Shown here: positions 34,601 through 34,656 of the stretch, in pieces
How the letters are laid out: every line of letters begins with the position of its first letter
How positions within the stretch are numbered: position 1 is the stretch's first letter
Source of the DNA: Spirochaetota bacterium
Lineage (GTDB): Bacteria > Spirochaetota > UBA4802 > JAFGJZ01
Reading direction: 5' to 3'
NCBI GenBank assembly: GCA_027858855.1
Contig: JAQIBV010000024.1
Span: 1-34,656, forward strand
DNA length: 34,656 bases
The notes under the pieces: model-generated
Told to the model about the DNA's origin: nothing
Database searches by the model: none
The model's input: only the letters and a program-made list of their open reading frames with translations
Translations under genes and position numbers: made by a program

Positions 34601-34656
34601 TTAAGCAGCGTTTTCATCTGCTTTTTTGCGCGTTTTTACCGTTGTCAGGCTGCCAG
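34601..34656 (-). CDS. 3' end of a gene cut by the window edge
   Basis: The minus strand entering from the right edge reads GSLTTVKTRKKADENAA and TAA at 34603-34601. The Lys-rich then Ala-ending tail and the short gap to the receptor-like gene suggest a real upstream neighbour in the same operon. Too short to name. Confidence 0.35.
   Translation of the reverse strand, partial: GSLTTVKTRKKADENAA

Overview
The window looks like a piece of a bacterial chromosome, most likely from a spirochaete or a near relative. This is an inference. The support is relaxed lipoboxes (FASC, SFAGC), a 10-G tract inside a putative outer-membrane protein gene, an attC-like site of the long spirochaete type, and c-di-GMP and chemotaxis-type proteins. 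There are no rRNA, tRNA or CRISPR arrays that I can see.

Layout. 1-2.5 kb is an accessory cassette-like zone: a GNAT acetyltransferase tail, a metallo-beta-lactamase-fold protein, a Nudix gene killed by two stop codons, a GrpB-family gene followed by an attC-like foldback, and the first 31 residues of an amino acid permease. 2.5-6.5 kb holds a PilZ gene, a repeat-rich gene-free stretch, a broken IS91-type transposase, a transglutaminase-like exported protein with a structured leader, and a second damaged copy of that leader. 6.5-31.7 kb is compact core sequence: lipoprotein hydrolase; GAF-GGDEF cyclase; a minus-strand block with a large surface or outer-membrane protein, hisB and hisH; an ABC-F ATPase; a lipoprotein; a methyltransferase-methyltransferase-radical SAM operon; gpmI-glgA; a HEAT-repeat protein, a membrane protein and a catalytically dead esterase-fold protein; a TPR/NHL/VWA protein; uvrA with a small acidic zinc-ribbon partner; and two exported or flagellin-like unknowns. 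32.5-34.1 kb is a decayed insertion sequence with recognisable terminal inverted repeats. The right edge carries a short protein that resembles only the C-terminal end of a chemotaxis receptor.

Most interesting signal. A family of short palindromic elements occurs at least seven times (3177-3200, 3681-3709, 4350-4389, 4857-4892, 6176-6253 with another nested at 6194-6228, and 32644-32676). Each has an outer stem, a conserved 5' strand GAGCA (or AAGCA), an inner stem with a tiny loop, a conserved 3' strand GACCA, and the other half of the outer stem. Outer and inner stems differ in sequence but keep pairing, while the two internal-loop strands stay almost constant. One copy is inserted in another, two interrupt a transposase frame, and two sit directly upstream of the Shine-Dalgarno sequence in duplicated leaders. 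This looks like a mobile structured element that has also become part of 5' leaders.

The core genes suggest ordinary glycolysis, glycogen and histidine metabolism and DNA repair, with several proteins whose catalytic residues are altered (esterase fold, GlgA-like, peptidase-like surface protein).
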